Positions 17,873-27,206 of a stretch of DNA of 64,000 bases are shown one piece after another. Origin of the DNA: Paenibacillus sp. BIHB 4019 (GTDB lineage: Bacteria; Bacillota; Bacilli; Paenibacillales; Paenibacillaceae); assembly GCF_002741035.1 (NCBI RefSeq), contig NZ_CP016808.1, positions 4,450,501 through 4,514,500 on the forward strand, in the 5' to 3' direction. The first letter of the stretch is position 1. Each line of letters starts with the position of its first letter. A program made the translations under genes and the position numbers. The notes below the pieces were generated by a model. It had not been told where the DNA came from, searched no databases, and worked only from the letters and a program-made list of their open reading frames with translations.

Positions 17873-18762
17873 AGCAGCATTTTAGAGTAAGCAAGCATTA
17901 TACAGTGAAGGCGGTAAACGGGGTTTCCTTTGACATCCATGAAGGGGAAACTTACGGGCTTGTAGGAGAGTCGGGCAGCGGCAAGTCGACGATCGGGCGA
18001 ACGATTATTCGGCTGTATGAGCCGGCAGCGGGCATGATTTCTTTTCAAGGTGCGGATATTTCCGGGACGCTTAGGGAGAAGGAGCATACGCTGCTGCGCA
18101 CCAAGATGCAGATGATTTTTCAAGATCCGATGGCCTCGCTTAATCCGCGAAAAAAAGTAATCGACATTATTGCGCAGGGGCTGGACATTCATAAGCTGTA
18201 CCGAACGAAGCAGGAGCGCCAAGAGAAGGTAGAGCGCATACTCGAAAAAGTAGGGCTGTCGCGCGAGCATGCGAACCGTTATCCGCACCAGTTTTCGGGC
18301 GGACAGCGGCAGCGCATAGGCATAGCCCGGGCGCTTATTATGGAGCCGGGACTTATTATCGCCGATGAGGCGATCAGTGCGCTTGATGTGTCGATTCAGG
18401 CGCAGGTTGTGAATTTGCTTAAGAGCATTCAGGAGGAAACGAGCACGGCCTTTTTGTTCATTTCCCATGATTTATCGATGGTCAGATACATTTCTGATCG
18501 AATCGGTGTGCTGCATTTAGGCTATTTAGTCGAGACGGGAACGACGAAGGATATTTTCGAGCGCCCCGTGCATCCGTATACGAAGTCGTTGTTGTCGGCG
18601 ATTCCCCATGCTAATCCGTTGAAGGAAAAAACGAGAGTCACCCTCTCCTACGAATATGCAAGCAGCGGAATCGATTATGAGAGAGGAACGGAGCAGGCCG
18701 TTTCGGCGACTCACAGCGTGCTTGCTACCGAGGAGGAGTTTTCGTTGTGGACCGGCAGATAA
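17836..18762 (+). CDS. oppF: Oligopeptide ABC transporter ATPase OppF
   Basis: A 308-residue ABC ATPase with Walker A GESGSGKS, signature FSGGQRQRIGIARAL, Walker B LIIADEAISALDVS and His loop FISHDLSMV. Walker B reads DEAISALD where DEPVSALD is usual; a small change at that proline is tolerated in OppF proteins. The start is the GTG at 17836, inside the end of oppD (37-base overlap), with AAGGAGG about ten bases upstream. It forms the ATPase heterodimer with OppD. Confidence 0.9.
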   Translation: MGRKTILRVADLKQHFRVSKHYTVKAVNGVSFDIHEGETYGLVGESGSGKSTIGRTIIRLYEPAAGMISFQGADISGTLREKEHTLLRTKMQMIFQDPMASLNPRKKVIDIIAQGLDIHKLYRTKQERQEKVERILEKVGLSREHANRYPHQFSGGQRQRIGIARALIMEPGLIIADEAISALDVSIQAQVVNLLKSIQEETSTAFLFISHDLSMVRYISDRIGVLHLGYLVETGTTKDIFERPVHPYTKSLLSAIPHANPLKEKTRVTLSYEYASSGIDYERGTEQAVSATHSVLATEEEFSLWTGR

Positions 18763-18857
18763 ATGAAAACAAATGGCATGCGATAAAAGGGTCCTTCTTT
18801 GTTCGTTATTATTGATGGGCGGCAGGCTGTCTTCGTCTCCGGCTGAAGCCTTCAAGC

Positions 18858-18888
18858 TTTCTGAGCTAAGGGGATAATGGCTCAAAGC
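18858..18888 (+). repeat. Copy of a ~30-base dispersed repeat
   Basis: TTTCTGAGCTAAGGGGATAA at 18858-18877 is identical to 43925-43944, and the similarity continues with three differences to base 18888. The partner inverted arm seen at 43878 is not found here, so this is a half element. No gene reads through it. Confidence 0.6.
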
Positions 18889-18935
18889 GCTGCGAAACAT
18901 GTGATTATGCCGGAAGGGAGAATGGGGGTTGTCTC

Positions 18936-18995
18936 TTGAACAACGCCCTCATTTCCATTACAATAGAAATGGCCTTATTGATAATGGTTATCAAT
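18936..18995 (+). promoter_or_regulatory. Promoter and Fur box before the first AraC regulator
   Basis: TTGAAC (18936-18941), 17 bases and TACAAT (18959-18964) form the promoter. ATTGATAA-TGG-TTATCAAT at 18977-18995 is a perfect palindrome with the Fur-box pattern GATAAT..TTATC. It covers the start of transcription, a repressing position. Confidence 0.8.
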
Positions 18996-19032
18996 TAAAG
19001 AAAGGCGAATTTTATGTTGGGAGGCAGCAGCG

Positions 19033-20670
19033 ATGATTAGCAAGAAGGAAGCCCATCCCTTTTTTCATCAAACCTTAGTTGAAATCAAGCAGGCCGATAT
19101 TTTGGAGAGCCCTGAAGATTGGCAGCAGGAAGCTTATCCAATCAAAAGCCACACCCTCATATACGTTGTAAAAGGGAAGGGAGAGCTGCAGCTCAATCAC
19201 CGGCCCTCCCAGTTCAGCCCCAAAACAGCATTTATGCTGCTGCCAGGAACGGTTGTGAAATGGAAAGTCGAGCCGGATCGGCCCCTTTTATTATTCCGGC
19301 TGGCTTTCCATTTGTTTCGGATGGGAGATCGAAGCAGCAAGCAGCTGACCTTCGACAAAGAGCTGGAGTTTCCCGTAACGGGAAAGCTGGCTATTGCCCA
19401 TACTGCCGCCATGTCCCGGCTGTGCAAGCAACTGGCAGCTTGTGATTATGCAGCGCCGAGTGTTGATCCTCTGCGCTATCAGCAGCACATGCATAAGTTA
19501 TTTGCCTTGCTAGTTGGCAGCGTTCCAGCGTATGCTGAGCATGCTGATGATCCGATTCAGCGCACGCTCCATTACATGGAGCGTCAATATGCGACGGGCG
19601 TTACGCTGCAGGAACTGGCACAGGTCGCCCAAATGCACCCGACTTATTACTCTGCTCAGTTCAAACTCAGGCTTGGCAAAAGCCCGATAGAATATTTGAA
19701 TCAGCTGCGGATGAACCGCGCTAGGGAGCTTATGCTCACCACGCCTGAAAAAATGCGAAATATAGCCCGCTTGACCGGATTCAGCGATGAATTTTATTTC
19801 AGCCGCCGATTTAAGGCAAGCTACGGCAGCTCTCCTACTGTGTATATGAAGAAGCATCCGCCATTAAAAGTATCCTCCCTTTCTTCCCCGTACACCGAAA
19901 ACTTGCTCGTGTTAGGTATTAATCCCTGTGAAAAGGATAGTAATGGCGAGCTGCTTTCGGAGAAAAAATGGCTTTCCGCCAAAACAGACGGCATGGCGAG
20001 CTGGGAATATAAACGGCGAAGCCTGCTCAGCAGCAAGCCGGATGTCATTTTATGCAAGGAGCACATTTTAAACGAGACGCGAATGTATATGGGGGATATT
20101 GCGCCTATTATTACGGTACCTTGGCTTAGTCTGGATTGCTTTGATCATATGCGGGCAATCGCTAAATTGACGGATAGGGAAAGCCATGCCCAGCATTGGA
20201 TGGAGCAGCATGAAGCGAGGGAGGCGCAGGCGTTAAAGCAAGTGGAGCAGAAAATCGGCCGCAGTTCGGCTGCTATTTGTGTTATTGCCGGTCATAAAAT
20301 CAAAATGTATGGCGGGCGCAACATTGGCCATGTGTTTTATCGCTCCTTGCGGCTGGAGCCGCCGGAGCAAATCCGCCGGGAAATGAACAAGCATGATGCG
20401 GGCACTATTTTTAACTGGCTGGAGGTGCCGGCAGAGCAATTTGGACAATATGAAGCGGATTATTTATTTGTTCTGATTGAACCAAAGGCTGGGGCGCTAA
20501 ATAAGCTGGCGGAATTGCAGGCAACGGAAGGGTGGCAGCGGCATCGGGCTGTCAGAAAAAATAATGTGTTTATGCTGGATTGGTCCCGTTGGATTGGCTA
20601 TTCGCCTTTTTCGATCACCAAGCAGCTTGACGATGCGGTTGCCCTGCTTACTGCTCCGCGCTATGGCTGA
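19033..20670 (+). CDS. AraC regulator with siderophore-binding-like domain (Btr type)
   Basis: A 545-residue fusion. Residues 1-165 form a cupin-like N-terminal region (LIYVVKGKGELQLN). Residues 172-275 are an AraC double helix-turn-helix (TLQELAQVAQMHPTYYSAQFK, NIARLTGFSDEFYFSRRFK, SPTVYMKK). Residues ~280-545 resemble a FhuD/TroA-type siderophore-binding protein. This is the layout of B. subtilis Btr, an activator that senses its siderophore directly. A Fur box overlaps its promoter, and a siderophore-binding lipoprotein gene follows. It probably activates nearby siderophore genes when the ferric or free siderophore binds. Confidence 0.88.
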   Translation: MISKKEAHPFFHQTLVEIKQADILESPEDWQQEAYPIKSHTLIYVVKGKGELQLNHRPSQFSPKTAFMLLPGTVVKWKVEPDRPLLLFRLAFHLFRMGDRSSKQLTFDKELEFPVTGKLAIAHTAAMSRLCKQLAACDYAAPSVDPLRYQQHMHKLFALLVGSVPAYAEHADDPIQRTLHYMERQYATGVTLQELAQVAQMHPTYYSAQFKLRLGKSPIEYLNQLRMNRARELMLTTPEKMRNIARLTGFSDEFYFSRRFKASYGSSPTVYMKKHPPLKVSSLSSPYTENLLVLGINPCEKDSNGELLSEKKWLSAKTDGMASWEYKRRSLLSSKPDVILCKEHILNETRMYMGDIAPIITVPWLSLDCFDHMRAIAKLTDRESHAQHWMEQHEAREAQALKQVEQKIGRSSAAICVIAGHKIKMYGGRNIGHVFYRSLRLEPPEQIRREMNKHDAGTIFNWLEVPAEQFGQYEADYLFVLIEPKAGALNKLAELQATEGWQRHRAVRKNNVFMLDWSRWIGYSPFSITKQLDDAVALLTAPRYG

Positions 20671-20750
20671 GAAAGTACAAGGCTAAAAATCATAAAATAT
20701 GCTATGGAGCATCGCCGTATAGCTATCTATAATTCAATTGAAGATGATGA

Positions 20751-20765
20751 TGATAATCGTTATCA
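20751..20765. promoter_or_regulatory. Fur box before the siderophore-binding lipoprotein
   Basis: TGATAA-TCG-TTATCA is a perfect palindrome of Fur type, about 40 bases before the start codon. A TATAAT at 20728-20733 lies just upstream, so the box would sit near the transcription start. Confidence 0.8.
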
Positions 20766-20804
20766 AAAAAAATGGGCAGGTATAATCCATAGGAGGAACA
20801 CAGC

Positions 20805-21755
20805 ATGAGCAAGTTTCATCGCATATTTATTTTAATGCTGCTTGTTATCGTTACAGCTTGCGGCGGCAATGCAGGAACACAGCCGGAAGGGGCGGCAGCG
20901 GATGGGGCAGCGACTGCAAGCAGCTCGCCAGCAGCGGCAGTAGACACAAATTCAGCAGGCGATAAACGCATTGTATCGCTGTCGATTTTGCATACGAGCA
21001 ATTTATTGGCGTTAGGCATTCAGCCTTATGGTGCCGTTACGCAAGCAGGGAAGGATTTTCTGCCTCATGCAGCCCCATTGCTGGAAGGAACGGTGAATTT
21101 GGGAAATTCGCAAGAGCCGAATTTGGAGGCCATTGTGGATGCTGCTCCCGATCTCATTATCGGGCAGGATGAGCTTTTGAAAGGGAATCGGGCAGAATTG
21201 GAGAAAATAGCTCCGGTTTATTCGCTTCCGGCATTTGGCGAAATGACTTGGCGCGAACAACTGCTTGAGCTTGGCAAAGAGACAGGACGCGAACAAGAGG
21301 CGCATCAATTCATGACGGATTACGATGAGAAGCTGGCAAAGGTGAAGGCAAACGTTAAGCAAGCGATTGGCGAGGATACGGTATTGGTCATTCGGGTTAT
21401 GGCAAAGGAAATCAGGCTGTATGGACTTGACCGCAGTTACGGTTCGCTGCTATATGAGGATTTGGGCTTGAATCCGGTTGCTGGACTTGAGAAATTCCCG
21501 GAAGGCCCGCAGGCGATTTCCCGAGAAGTGCTGCCCGAATATGATGCGGATCGCATATTGCTGGAAGTAGCGAAAGCAGATGAGGCGCAGGCGCTTTATG
21601 CAGAGCTCCAAAACAGCGCGATTTGGAACAATATGAAAGCTGTGAAAAATGGACATATTTATATGATTGAGCAGCAGCCTTGGCTGGATTATTCGGCATT
21701 AGGCATGCTGAAATCGCTGGAGCTTGCGGATTCTCTCCTAACCTCCAAAGAATAA
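20805..21755 (+). CDS. Iron-siderophore-binding lipoprotein (FhuD/FecB-like)
   Basis: A 316-residue binding protein. The short signal peptide ends in VTACGG, a lipobox with Thr-Ala before the Cys. An Ala/Ser-rich linker is followed by the fold's markers RIVSLSILHTSNLLALGIQPYG, EPNLEAIVDAAPDLIIGQDE and a C-terminal WLDYSALGML. It has no permease of its own; the nearest FecCD pair is at 33369-35356 with another binding protein. It follows the Btr-type regulator and has its own Fur box, so it probably captures the siderophore that this regulator senses. Confidence 0.88.
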   Translation: MSKFHRIFILMLLVIVTACGGNAGTQPEGAAADGAATASSSPAAAVDTNSAGDKRIVSLSILHTSNLLALGIQPYGAVTQAGKDFLPHAAPLLEGTVNLGNSQEPNLEAIVDAAPDLIIGQDELLKGNRAELEKIAPVYSLPAFGEMTWREQLLELGKETGREQEAHQFMTDYDEKLAKVKANVKQAIGEDTVLVIRVMAKEIRLYGLDRSYGSLLYEDLGLNPVAGLEKFPEGPQAISREVLPEYDADRILLEVAKADEAQALYAELQNSAIWNNMKAVKNGHIYMIEQQPWLDYSALGMLKSLELADSLLTSKE

Positions 21756-21786
21756 GCACATCATTGAATAAAGCGCATTATCATTA

Positions 21787-21843
21787 AAAAGAGCCTGTTC
21801 TCCTGTCATGATCTAAAATGACTGCGGGAACAGGCTTTTTGGT
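21787..21843. terminator. Bidirectional terminator
   Basis: AGCCTGTTC and GAACAGGCT form a stem flanked by A-runs on the left and a T-run on the right (about 21786-21841). It lies between the plus-strand lipoprotein gene and the convergent sbnE-like gene. Confidence 0.75.
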
Positions 21844-21867
21844 GCTTAAACGGGAATTGAGCTGTTC

Positions 21868-23661
21868 TTATGATTCATCTCTGCGCATTGGATTTGGTAT
21901 TTCCACATATAAGGGTGTTTCGCCGCGCTGATGAAAACGGCTGAGCAGATTTGCCTTTGCCGGGAGCGTAGCGCTGGTTAATAAATCTTGAATAAGATTG
22001 TGCAAAAGCGCATGGGAGGATGTTTGCTTGATTTCTTGCAGCATGTCGCTCGCGATCGCCCAGTACACCTGCTCTTCCTGCCCGCTATAATACGAAATTC
22101 GTGCAATTAGATGGGAGAGATGGTTAACGAAAAAATAATATTTTAAGCGATGGCGTGCTTGCTCCTCGGAATAGAGGACAGGGCTGTCCTCCCGCAGCAA
22201 GGTGTTAATCCAGCCCCGCTGCTCGGCGATTTCCATGTTAATGCTAATACCCTCAAGATCTCTGACATAAAAAGTGCCGGGCATGCCTTGGTGCAAGCGC
22301 AGCATCGCATTTTGCACATGCGCTTCCAGGCTTATGCCTGTTTCCGCGTATAAATGCAGCAGCGGCTTCATCGACAGGTGCAAATATTGGCGCAGCCAAT
22401 TTGTCCAGTCGGGCAGCTTCGGATATAGCGCTTGGCGCACAGCTCGGAATAGCAGCGGCTCGCTATGTCCGGGAGGGACTTCGAGCAAGGACGCGATGAC
22501 AAATGGCGGCTCCTCGGCAGAAGTGCATTCTTCCGGCGCCTCGCGCACAATCATAGAAAAAGCAGACATTAACTCCTCGTTCAAGCTTTGCCCGGCTTCA
22601 GGTATACGCAGCGTGCGGTAACCTTCCTCTAGCAAAAGCTTAAATGACTCCGTCGTATACTCCTTCCGAATAGCATCAATCGCTCTTGAGGCGTCAAGCG
22701 TTCGCAGCAGCTGTTCGGGCGTATTCTCACGAATGAAATTCGTAATCCGAATGTGCAGCGACAGCTTGTAAAAGCAAGCTTGCTCCGGGTTCCATACCGT
22801 TCGCACAGATGAGGTTGGGTATACGAGTGGCCCGGTATCCCCTAAATCTACAAGCAGCCCTTGCTCCAGCAATTTTTGCACAGGCGCAAGGCTGCGTACA
22901 TATTCTGCCTGCCAAGGATGGCAAGGCAGAAGCCTATAATCGCCGCTCGCCGCGCCAAGCTTCGCTTCGGCTGCCGCTTTCATCGCAGGCGGAATCCACG
23001 CGAAGTGCTCCTCATTCGATTGTTCGCCAAGCCAATCCTCCGCAATATATTCAGCTGCCGCAGCAAAGCAGTGAAGCGTGAAGGCAGCGCCGAATTCCGG
23101 CGAATAAGCCTGTGAATCGCTGTCCGAAAAGCCTTGCAGGCTTTTTGGAGTCGGATGAAAGGGATGTCCGCAAAGCAGCGCCTGCTCCAAATAGCGGAAA
23201 TCAAGGAGCCGCTCCCCTTGTTCGCGCTCTTGCTCAGCGGCAAAAGCCAAATAGTGATTTAAACGCTGCTGGCTGTTATGAATAAGGGCTTCCAGCTCCG
23301 CCCGTTTTTGCGATTTAGACGATGAGTCTGCCTGGGCGAAGCAAATTTCATCCAGCACGAGCTGAATCACTTCGGCGAACGAGTTTTTTTTCCACTGCTG
23401 TGCATCCTTTGTATAAAAATGCTCCCCAAACACATGATGGCCGCCCGCAGACAAATGCAGAACAGTTCCGTAGATTCCAAGCTTCGTGTGTGGGAGCCAA
23501 ATGACTTTCGTTATTTCAGGATGAAAAAAGGAAACATCGCTAGGCTCGAATTGCCCTGATTCGCGAAGATAGGCATTTAACAAGCGGGTGATGCTTTCTT
23601 TTTCCGAGAGCTGAACGGATGGGCTAGATAAAGGATCTTGGTTAATTTGGGCTTGCGGCAT
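21868..23661 (-). CDS. NIS siderophore synthetase, SbnE-like
   Basis: A 597-residue IucA/IucC-family synthetase, which couples a carboxylate such as citrate to an amine through an acyl-adenylate. GHPFHPTPKS (165-174), LLPCHPWQAEYV, YPTSSVRTVW, ISLEAHVQNAML and YVRDLEGISINME are the nucleotide and substrate signatures. These variants match staphyloferrin B SbnE, as I remember it, better than SbnC or SbnF. SbnE joins citrate to L-2,3-diaminopropionate. The gene is second in a minus-strand operon after the MFS exporter, with AAAGGAG before the ATG. It is divergent from sbnA-B-H and two SbnF-like genes. Confidence 0.85.
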   Translation of the reverse strand: MPQAQINQDPLSSPSVQLSEKESITRLLNAYLRESGQFEPSDVSFFHPEITKVIWLPHTKLGIYGTVLHLSAGGHHVFGEHFYTKDAQQWKKNSFAEVIQLVLDEICFAQADSSSKSQKRAELEALIHNSQQRLNHYLAFAAEQEREQGERLLDFRYLEQALLCGHPFHPTPKSLQGFSDSDSQAYSPEFGAAFTLHCFAAAAEYIAEDWLGEQSNEEHFAWIPPAMKAAAEAKLGAASGDYRLLPCHPWQAEYVRSLAPVQKLLEQGLLVDLGDTGPLVYPTSSVRTVWNPEQACFYKLSLHIRITNFIRENTPEQLLRTLDASRAIDAIRKEYTTESFKLLLEEGYRTLRIPEAGQSLNEELMSAFSMIVREAPEECTSAEEPPFVIASLLEVPPGHSEPLLFRAVRQALYPKLPDWTNWLRQYLHLSMKPLLHLYAETGISLEAHVQNAMLRLHQGMPGTFYVRDLEGISINMEIAEQRGWINTLLREDSPVLYSEEQARHRLKYYFFVNHLSHLIARISYYSGQEEQVYWAIASDMLQEIKQTSSHALLHNLIQDLLTSATLPAKANLLSRFHQRGETPLYVEIPNPMRRDES

Positions 23662-23689
23662 GTTGGATTAGCTCCTTTCAAACGCTAAT

Positions 23690-24919
23690 TTATTGGGCGG
23701 AAAAATGTTTTTGCTGCCGAATATGGGCAGCGGGAAACCAGACAAGCATAGAGGCGAGCAGCATGAAGCCTCCCATCACCAAAAAGACAGAGGACAGGCC
23801 TAGCTGAGCGCCAATAAAGACACCGATGGTTGGCCCGGAAATTTGGCCCGCCATGAGGAGGCTGTTTGTTGCCCCGATTTTAACGCCTCTGTCATGGTCG
23901 GATGAGGTTTTGAGGACAGACAGCATGACGGTTTGCAATAATGCACTGTAAAAAAAGCCTTGCAGAAAACGGACAATAAAAAGCCAGATCAAGCCAAAAG
24001 GCAGCGTCTGGGCGATGATGCAAAGGGCGCATAATAGCCCGGCTGCGGTGAAATTGCGTGCGGGCTGATGGTTATCATTTCTTTTCCCCCACCATGGGCC
24101 GCCTATTAATTCTCCAGCAGAGGAAGCGGCAATAAGTACGCCTACCGCCGTCGCTGCTTTAGCAGGCGAATCAAGCAGCTCCCGCATATACGGCGTGAAA
24201 ATCGTGAAGGTTGCGAAGTCCGCAAGCTTGAACAATATGCCGGCAGCGATAAAGGAGCGTGCTACAGGGTGCTTCAAAAGCGCAGCAAAAGCAGCGAATA
24301 TGCCGCTTCGCATAGAGGGGGGGATCGCAGCTTTTGGCTTTTCCTGTGCAGAGCCGGGTAAAACAAAGGCAGCAATGATGGCAAATGAAGCGGTTAAAGA
24401 GGCGGTTATGAACAGCAAGGGACCGCTTCCCCATGTATTTACGCAAAGGCCGCCGAGCAAAGGGCCAACGAGCAGTCCTGCCGCGGAAGCGCGTTCCATT
24501 TGCCCAAGCGCCAATCCTTGCTTCTTAGGCGGAGCGTGGGTTCCGATGAACGCACTGCTTGCATCGGAGATGCCGCCGAACGCGCCCTGGCATAGCCGAA
24601 ACAGAAAAAATTGAAACGGCGTTGCGGCAATGGACATCAGGAACATGCTTAACGCCAGCCCTAACAAAGCTCGGACTACCATCCATTTTCGACTCCAGCG
24701 GTCGCCGAGCTTGCCCCAGAAAGGAGTAAGCAGCGCATAAGAAACAGCTGGCGCCGACACGGCAAGTCCGGTCCACATGAGTACTTGGGAGGGGCTTCCT
24801 GCATGAAGAGACTCCATGTAGTACGGAATAAATGGGCTAATGCCTGTTAATCCTGCGCTGGTAAGGAACCTTCCTCCCCATAATACACGTACACTCCTAT
24901 TCCAAGATAATTGCTGCAT
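23690..24919 (-). CDS. MFS transporter, probable siderophore exporter
   Basis: A 409-residue, 12-helix major facilitator protein. The loop 2-3 motif is FWGKLGDRWSRKWMV, with a second, similar loop after helix 8. It starts at ATG 24919, behind AGGTGAGG. It shares a Fur-controlled promoter region with the siderophore genes and precedes the SbnE-like gene by 28 bases. Its position equals that of SbnD, the staphyloferrin B exporter; function in export is inferred from context, since the family also exports drugs. Confidence 0.82.
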   Translation of the reverse strand: MQQLSWNRSVRVLWGGRFLTSAGLTGISPFIPYYMESLHAGSPSQVLMWTGLAVSAPAVSYALLTPFWGKLGDRWSRKWMVVRALLGLALSMFLMSIAATPFQFFLFRLCQGAFGGISDASSAFIGTHAPPKKQGLALGQMERASAAGLLVGPLLGGLCVNTWGSGPLLFITASLTASFAIIAAFVLPGSAQEKPKAAIPPSMRSGIFAAFAALLKHPVARSFIAAGILFKLADFATFTIFTPYMRELLDSPAKAATAVGVLIAASSAGELIGGPWWGKRNDNHQPARNFTAAGLLCALCIIAQTLPFGLIWLFIVRFLQGFFYSALLQTVMLSVLKTSSDHDRGVKIGATNSLLMAGQISGPTIGVFIGAQLGLSSVFLVMGGFMLLASMLVWFPAAHIRQQKHFSAQ

Positions 24920-24969
24920 TTTATCCTCACCTGCCTTGTCTAACGTGATAAATAATCAAATACCACCCA

Positions 24970-24998
24970 AGATTAGCAACAATGATTATCAAAGTCAA
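24970..24998 (-). promoter_or_regulatory. Promoter of the MFS-sbnE operon with Fur box in the spacer
   Basis: Read on the minus strand: TTGACT (24998-24993), a 17-base spacer and TAATCT (24975-24970). The spacer contains TGATAATCATT, a Fur-box match at 24981-24991. Fur would block RNA polymerase directly. Confidence 0.75.
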
Positions 24999-25034
24999 TA
25001 AAATTAAAGAAAAATTATACAAAATAAAAATATA

Positions 25035-25102
25035 TTGACAGGTAAAAAAAGGAATCGCATAATGGAGCCTATGTCGCTATGTGATATTAATAATCATTAT
25101 CA
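25035..25102 (+). promoter_or_regulatory. Promoter and Fur box of the siderophore biosynthesis operon
   Basis: TTGACA (25035-25040), 17 bases, CATAAT (25058-25063). Downstream, TAATAATCATTATCA at 25088-25102 matches the Fur 7-1-7 consensus TGATAATNATTATCA at all but one position. Start codon at 25153. Confidence 0.8.
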
Positions 25103-25152
25103 TCCAGGCGTGTAAGCGACATTGAAAACTAGAGGAAAGCTGGTGTTCATGC

Positions 25153-26190
25153 ATGGAACAAAACGCTTTGCAGGTTAAAGAAAGATCGCCGAAAATAGCC
25201 AATACGATCATCGATTGTATCGGACGAACGCCATTAGTACGCTTAAATTCGCTGTTTGCTCCCCACGGGGTATCTATCTTCGCCAAGCTAGAGATGATGA
25301 ACCCAGGCGGCAGCATGAAGGATCGGCCTGCCCGCTACATTATCGAGAAAGGGCTGAGGGAAGGGACGATTCAGGCGAATACCCATCTGATCGAGAGTAC
25401 GTCGGGCAATTTGGGCATTGGCCTCGCACTCGCTGCAAAGATGTACGGGTTAAAATTCACCTGTGTGGTAGATCCGAAAATTACCTCGACCAATTTGCGA
25501 ATGATTACTTATCTGGGTGCCCAAATCGACATGGTTAAGGAGCCTGATGAATTTGGAAGCTATTTACAGTCACGAATAAGCAGAGTAAAGGAGCTTGCGA
25601 GCCAGGATCGCCATGCTTACTGGATCAATCAATATGCGAATCCGCTTAACTGGGAAGCGCATTATTATGGGGCAGGAGAGGAAATCGTGGAGCAAATGGA
25701 CAGCCCAATCGATTATTTAGTGTGCGCTGTGAGTACAACTGGCAGTATACTCGGAATTTCTCGCCGCGTAAAGGAGGCATTTCCACGGGCCAAAATTATT
25801 GCGGTAGATGCAGTAGGCTCCATTATTTTCGGAACACCGGCTGCTCAGCGTGAGCTGCCTGGCATCGGAGCAAACCGCGTGCCCGAATTATTTGCTTCGC
25901 TTGAGGTCGATCAGGTCATCCATGTCAACGATCGCGAATCGGTGCAGGGCTGCCGCAAATTGCTGGAGCGCGAAGGGATTTTTGCTGGTGGATCATCGGG
26001 CTCCCTTGTAGCCGCTTTGCAAAAATTGCTTCCGACCTTGCCGCCTTCAGCCAACGTAGTAACCGTGCTGCCAGACCGGGGAGAGCGTTATTTGGATACG
26101 GTATACGATGAGCGATGGGTACAGCAGCTGCCGCTTGGCAATGATTCAGCAGAGCAAAACCAATACGAGCAAGGAGTGGTTAAAAAATGA
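25153..26190 (+). CDS. sbnA: SbnA-like N-(2-amino-2-carboxyethyl)-L-glutamate synthase
   Basis: A 345-residue PLP enzyme of the cysteine-synthase fold. The PLP lysine is K56 in NPGGSMKDRPA, the substrate loop is STSGNLGIGLA, and AVSTTGSILGIS is the phosphate-binding loop. In staphyloferrin B biosynthesis SbnA condenses O-phosphoserine with glutamate, and SbnB then releases L-2,3-diaminopropionate. The next gene is SbnB-like and overlaps it as ATGA, which argues strongly for this role rather than cysteine synthesis. It opens a five-gene operon under a Fur box. The ribosome site is weak (GAGGAAA, far upstream of ATG 25153). Confidence 0.87.
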   Translation: MEQNALQVKERSPKIANTIIDCIGRTPLVRLNSLFAPHGVSIFAKLEMMNPGGSMKDRPARYIIEKGLREGTIQANTHLIESTSGNLGIGLALAAKMYGLKFTCVVDPKITSTNLRMITYLGAQIDMVKEPDEFGSYLQSRISRVKELASQDRHAYWINQYANPLNWEAHYYGAGEEIVEQMDSPIDYLVCAVSTTGSILGISRRVKEAFPRAKIIAVDAVGSIIFGTPAAQRELPGIGANRVPELFASLEVDQVIHVNDRESVQGCRKLLEREGIFAGGSSGSLVAALQKLLPTLPPSANVVTVLPDRGERYLDTVYDERWVQQLPLGNDSAEQNQYEQGVVKK

Positions 26191-27206
26191 ATCAGGTACA
26201 GGAGCATGAAATTTTATATTTGAGCAAGCAGCATATTGTGGAGCTTGGCGGAATGCATTCAGCGCCATATGTCGCAGCGGTAACCCGGGCGTTTGAGCTT
26301 CATGCCAAGGGAGAATTTATGCAGCCGCTAAAACCGTATTTGCGGGTGAACGGGGATGCAGGCCATATTGCCGATCGTATCATCGCTATGCCGGCTTATG
26401 TCGGCGGCGAGGTTGCCGTAAGTGGACTGAAATGGATTGGCAGCAAGCACGACAATCCGGCAAAGCGCAATAAGGAGCGGGCAAGCGCACTCATTATTTT
26501 GAATGATCCCGAGTCCAATTATCCGATTGCCGTCATGGAGGGAAGTCTCATAAGCGGCATGCGTACAGCAGCGGTGACCGTCATTGGGGCAAAGCATTTA
26601 GCCAAAAAAGATTTTGGTGCGGTTTCGGTCATTGGCTGCGGCGTCATCGCGAAGATGCAGATCACCTCTTTGGTCGAGCAATTTGCGGCCATTCATACCG
26701 TTCGACTATTCGACTTGAACCGAGAAAATGCCTTGCGGCTAGTCGAAGAGCTGCGGGAGCAGTTCAAGCAGGTTGAGTTCAAGGTAGTGGAATCGGCGGA
26801 GCAAGCGGTTAGGCAGGCGGAAGTGCTCGTCACAGCGACAGTAGCCTCAGCGCCGTATATTCCGTATGAATGGCTGAGCAAAGGGACGTTCATCAGCAAT
26901 ATCTCGATTATGGATGTGCATAAGGACGTATTCGTTCATGCAGATAAAGTCGTTGTCGACGATTGGGATCAATCCAACCGCGAGAAAAAAACGATTAACC
27001 AGCTTGTGCTGGAGGGCAAGTTTTCGCGTGAGCAGCTGCACGCTGAGATGGGTGAAATCGTAATCGGCAGCAAGCCGGGGCGTGAAAACGATGACGAAAT
27101 TATTTTGCTCAATCCGATGGGAATGGCGGTTGAAGATATTTCAAGCGCGGCAGAAATTTATGCGCAGGCTGTGAAGAAAGGGATAGGTACGCGTCTATGT
27201 CTGTAA
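26187..27206 (+). CDS. sbnB: SbnB-like N-(2-amino-2-carboxyethyl)-L-glutamate dehydrogenase
   Basis: A 339-residue member of the ornithine cyclodeaminase/mu-crystallin family. The Rossmann nucleotide loop is VIGCGVIAKM (148-157), and GLKWIGSKHDNP and SGMRTAAVTVIGAK are family signatures. SbnB oxidatively cleaves the SbnA product with NAD+ into 2-oxoglutarate and L-2,3-diaminopropionate; both are staphyloferrin B building blocks. The gene overlaps both neighbours (ATGA start; 10 bases into the decarboxylase gene), so it is tightly coupled in the operon. Confidence 0.87.
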   Translation: MNQVQEHEILYLSKQHIVELGGMHSAPYVAAVTRAFELHAKGEFMQPLKPYLRVNGDAGHIADRIIAMPAYVGGEVAVSGLKWIGSKHDNPAKRNKERASALIILNDPESNYPIAVMEGSLISGMRTAAVTVIGAKHLAKKDFGAVSVIGCGVIAKMQITSLVEQFAAIHTVRLFDLNRENALRLVEELREQFKQVEFKVVESAEQAVRQAEVLVTATVASAPYIPYEWLSKGTFISNISIMDVHKDVFVHADKVVVDDWDQSNREKKTINQLVLEGKFSREQLHAEMGEIVIGSKPGRENDDEIILLNPMGMAVEDISSAAEIYAQAVKKGIGTRLCL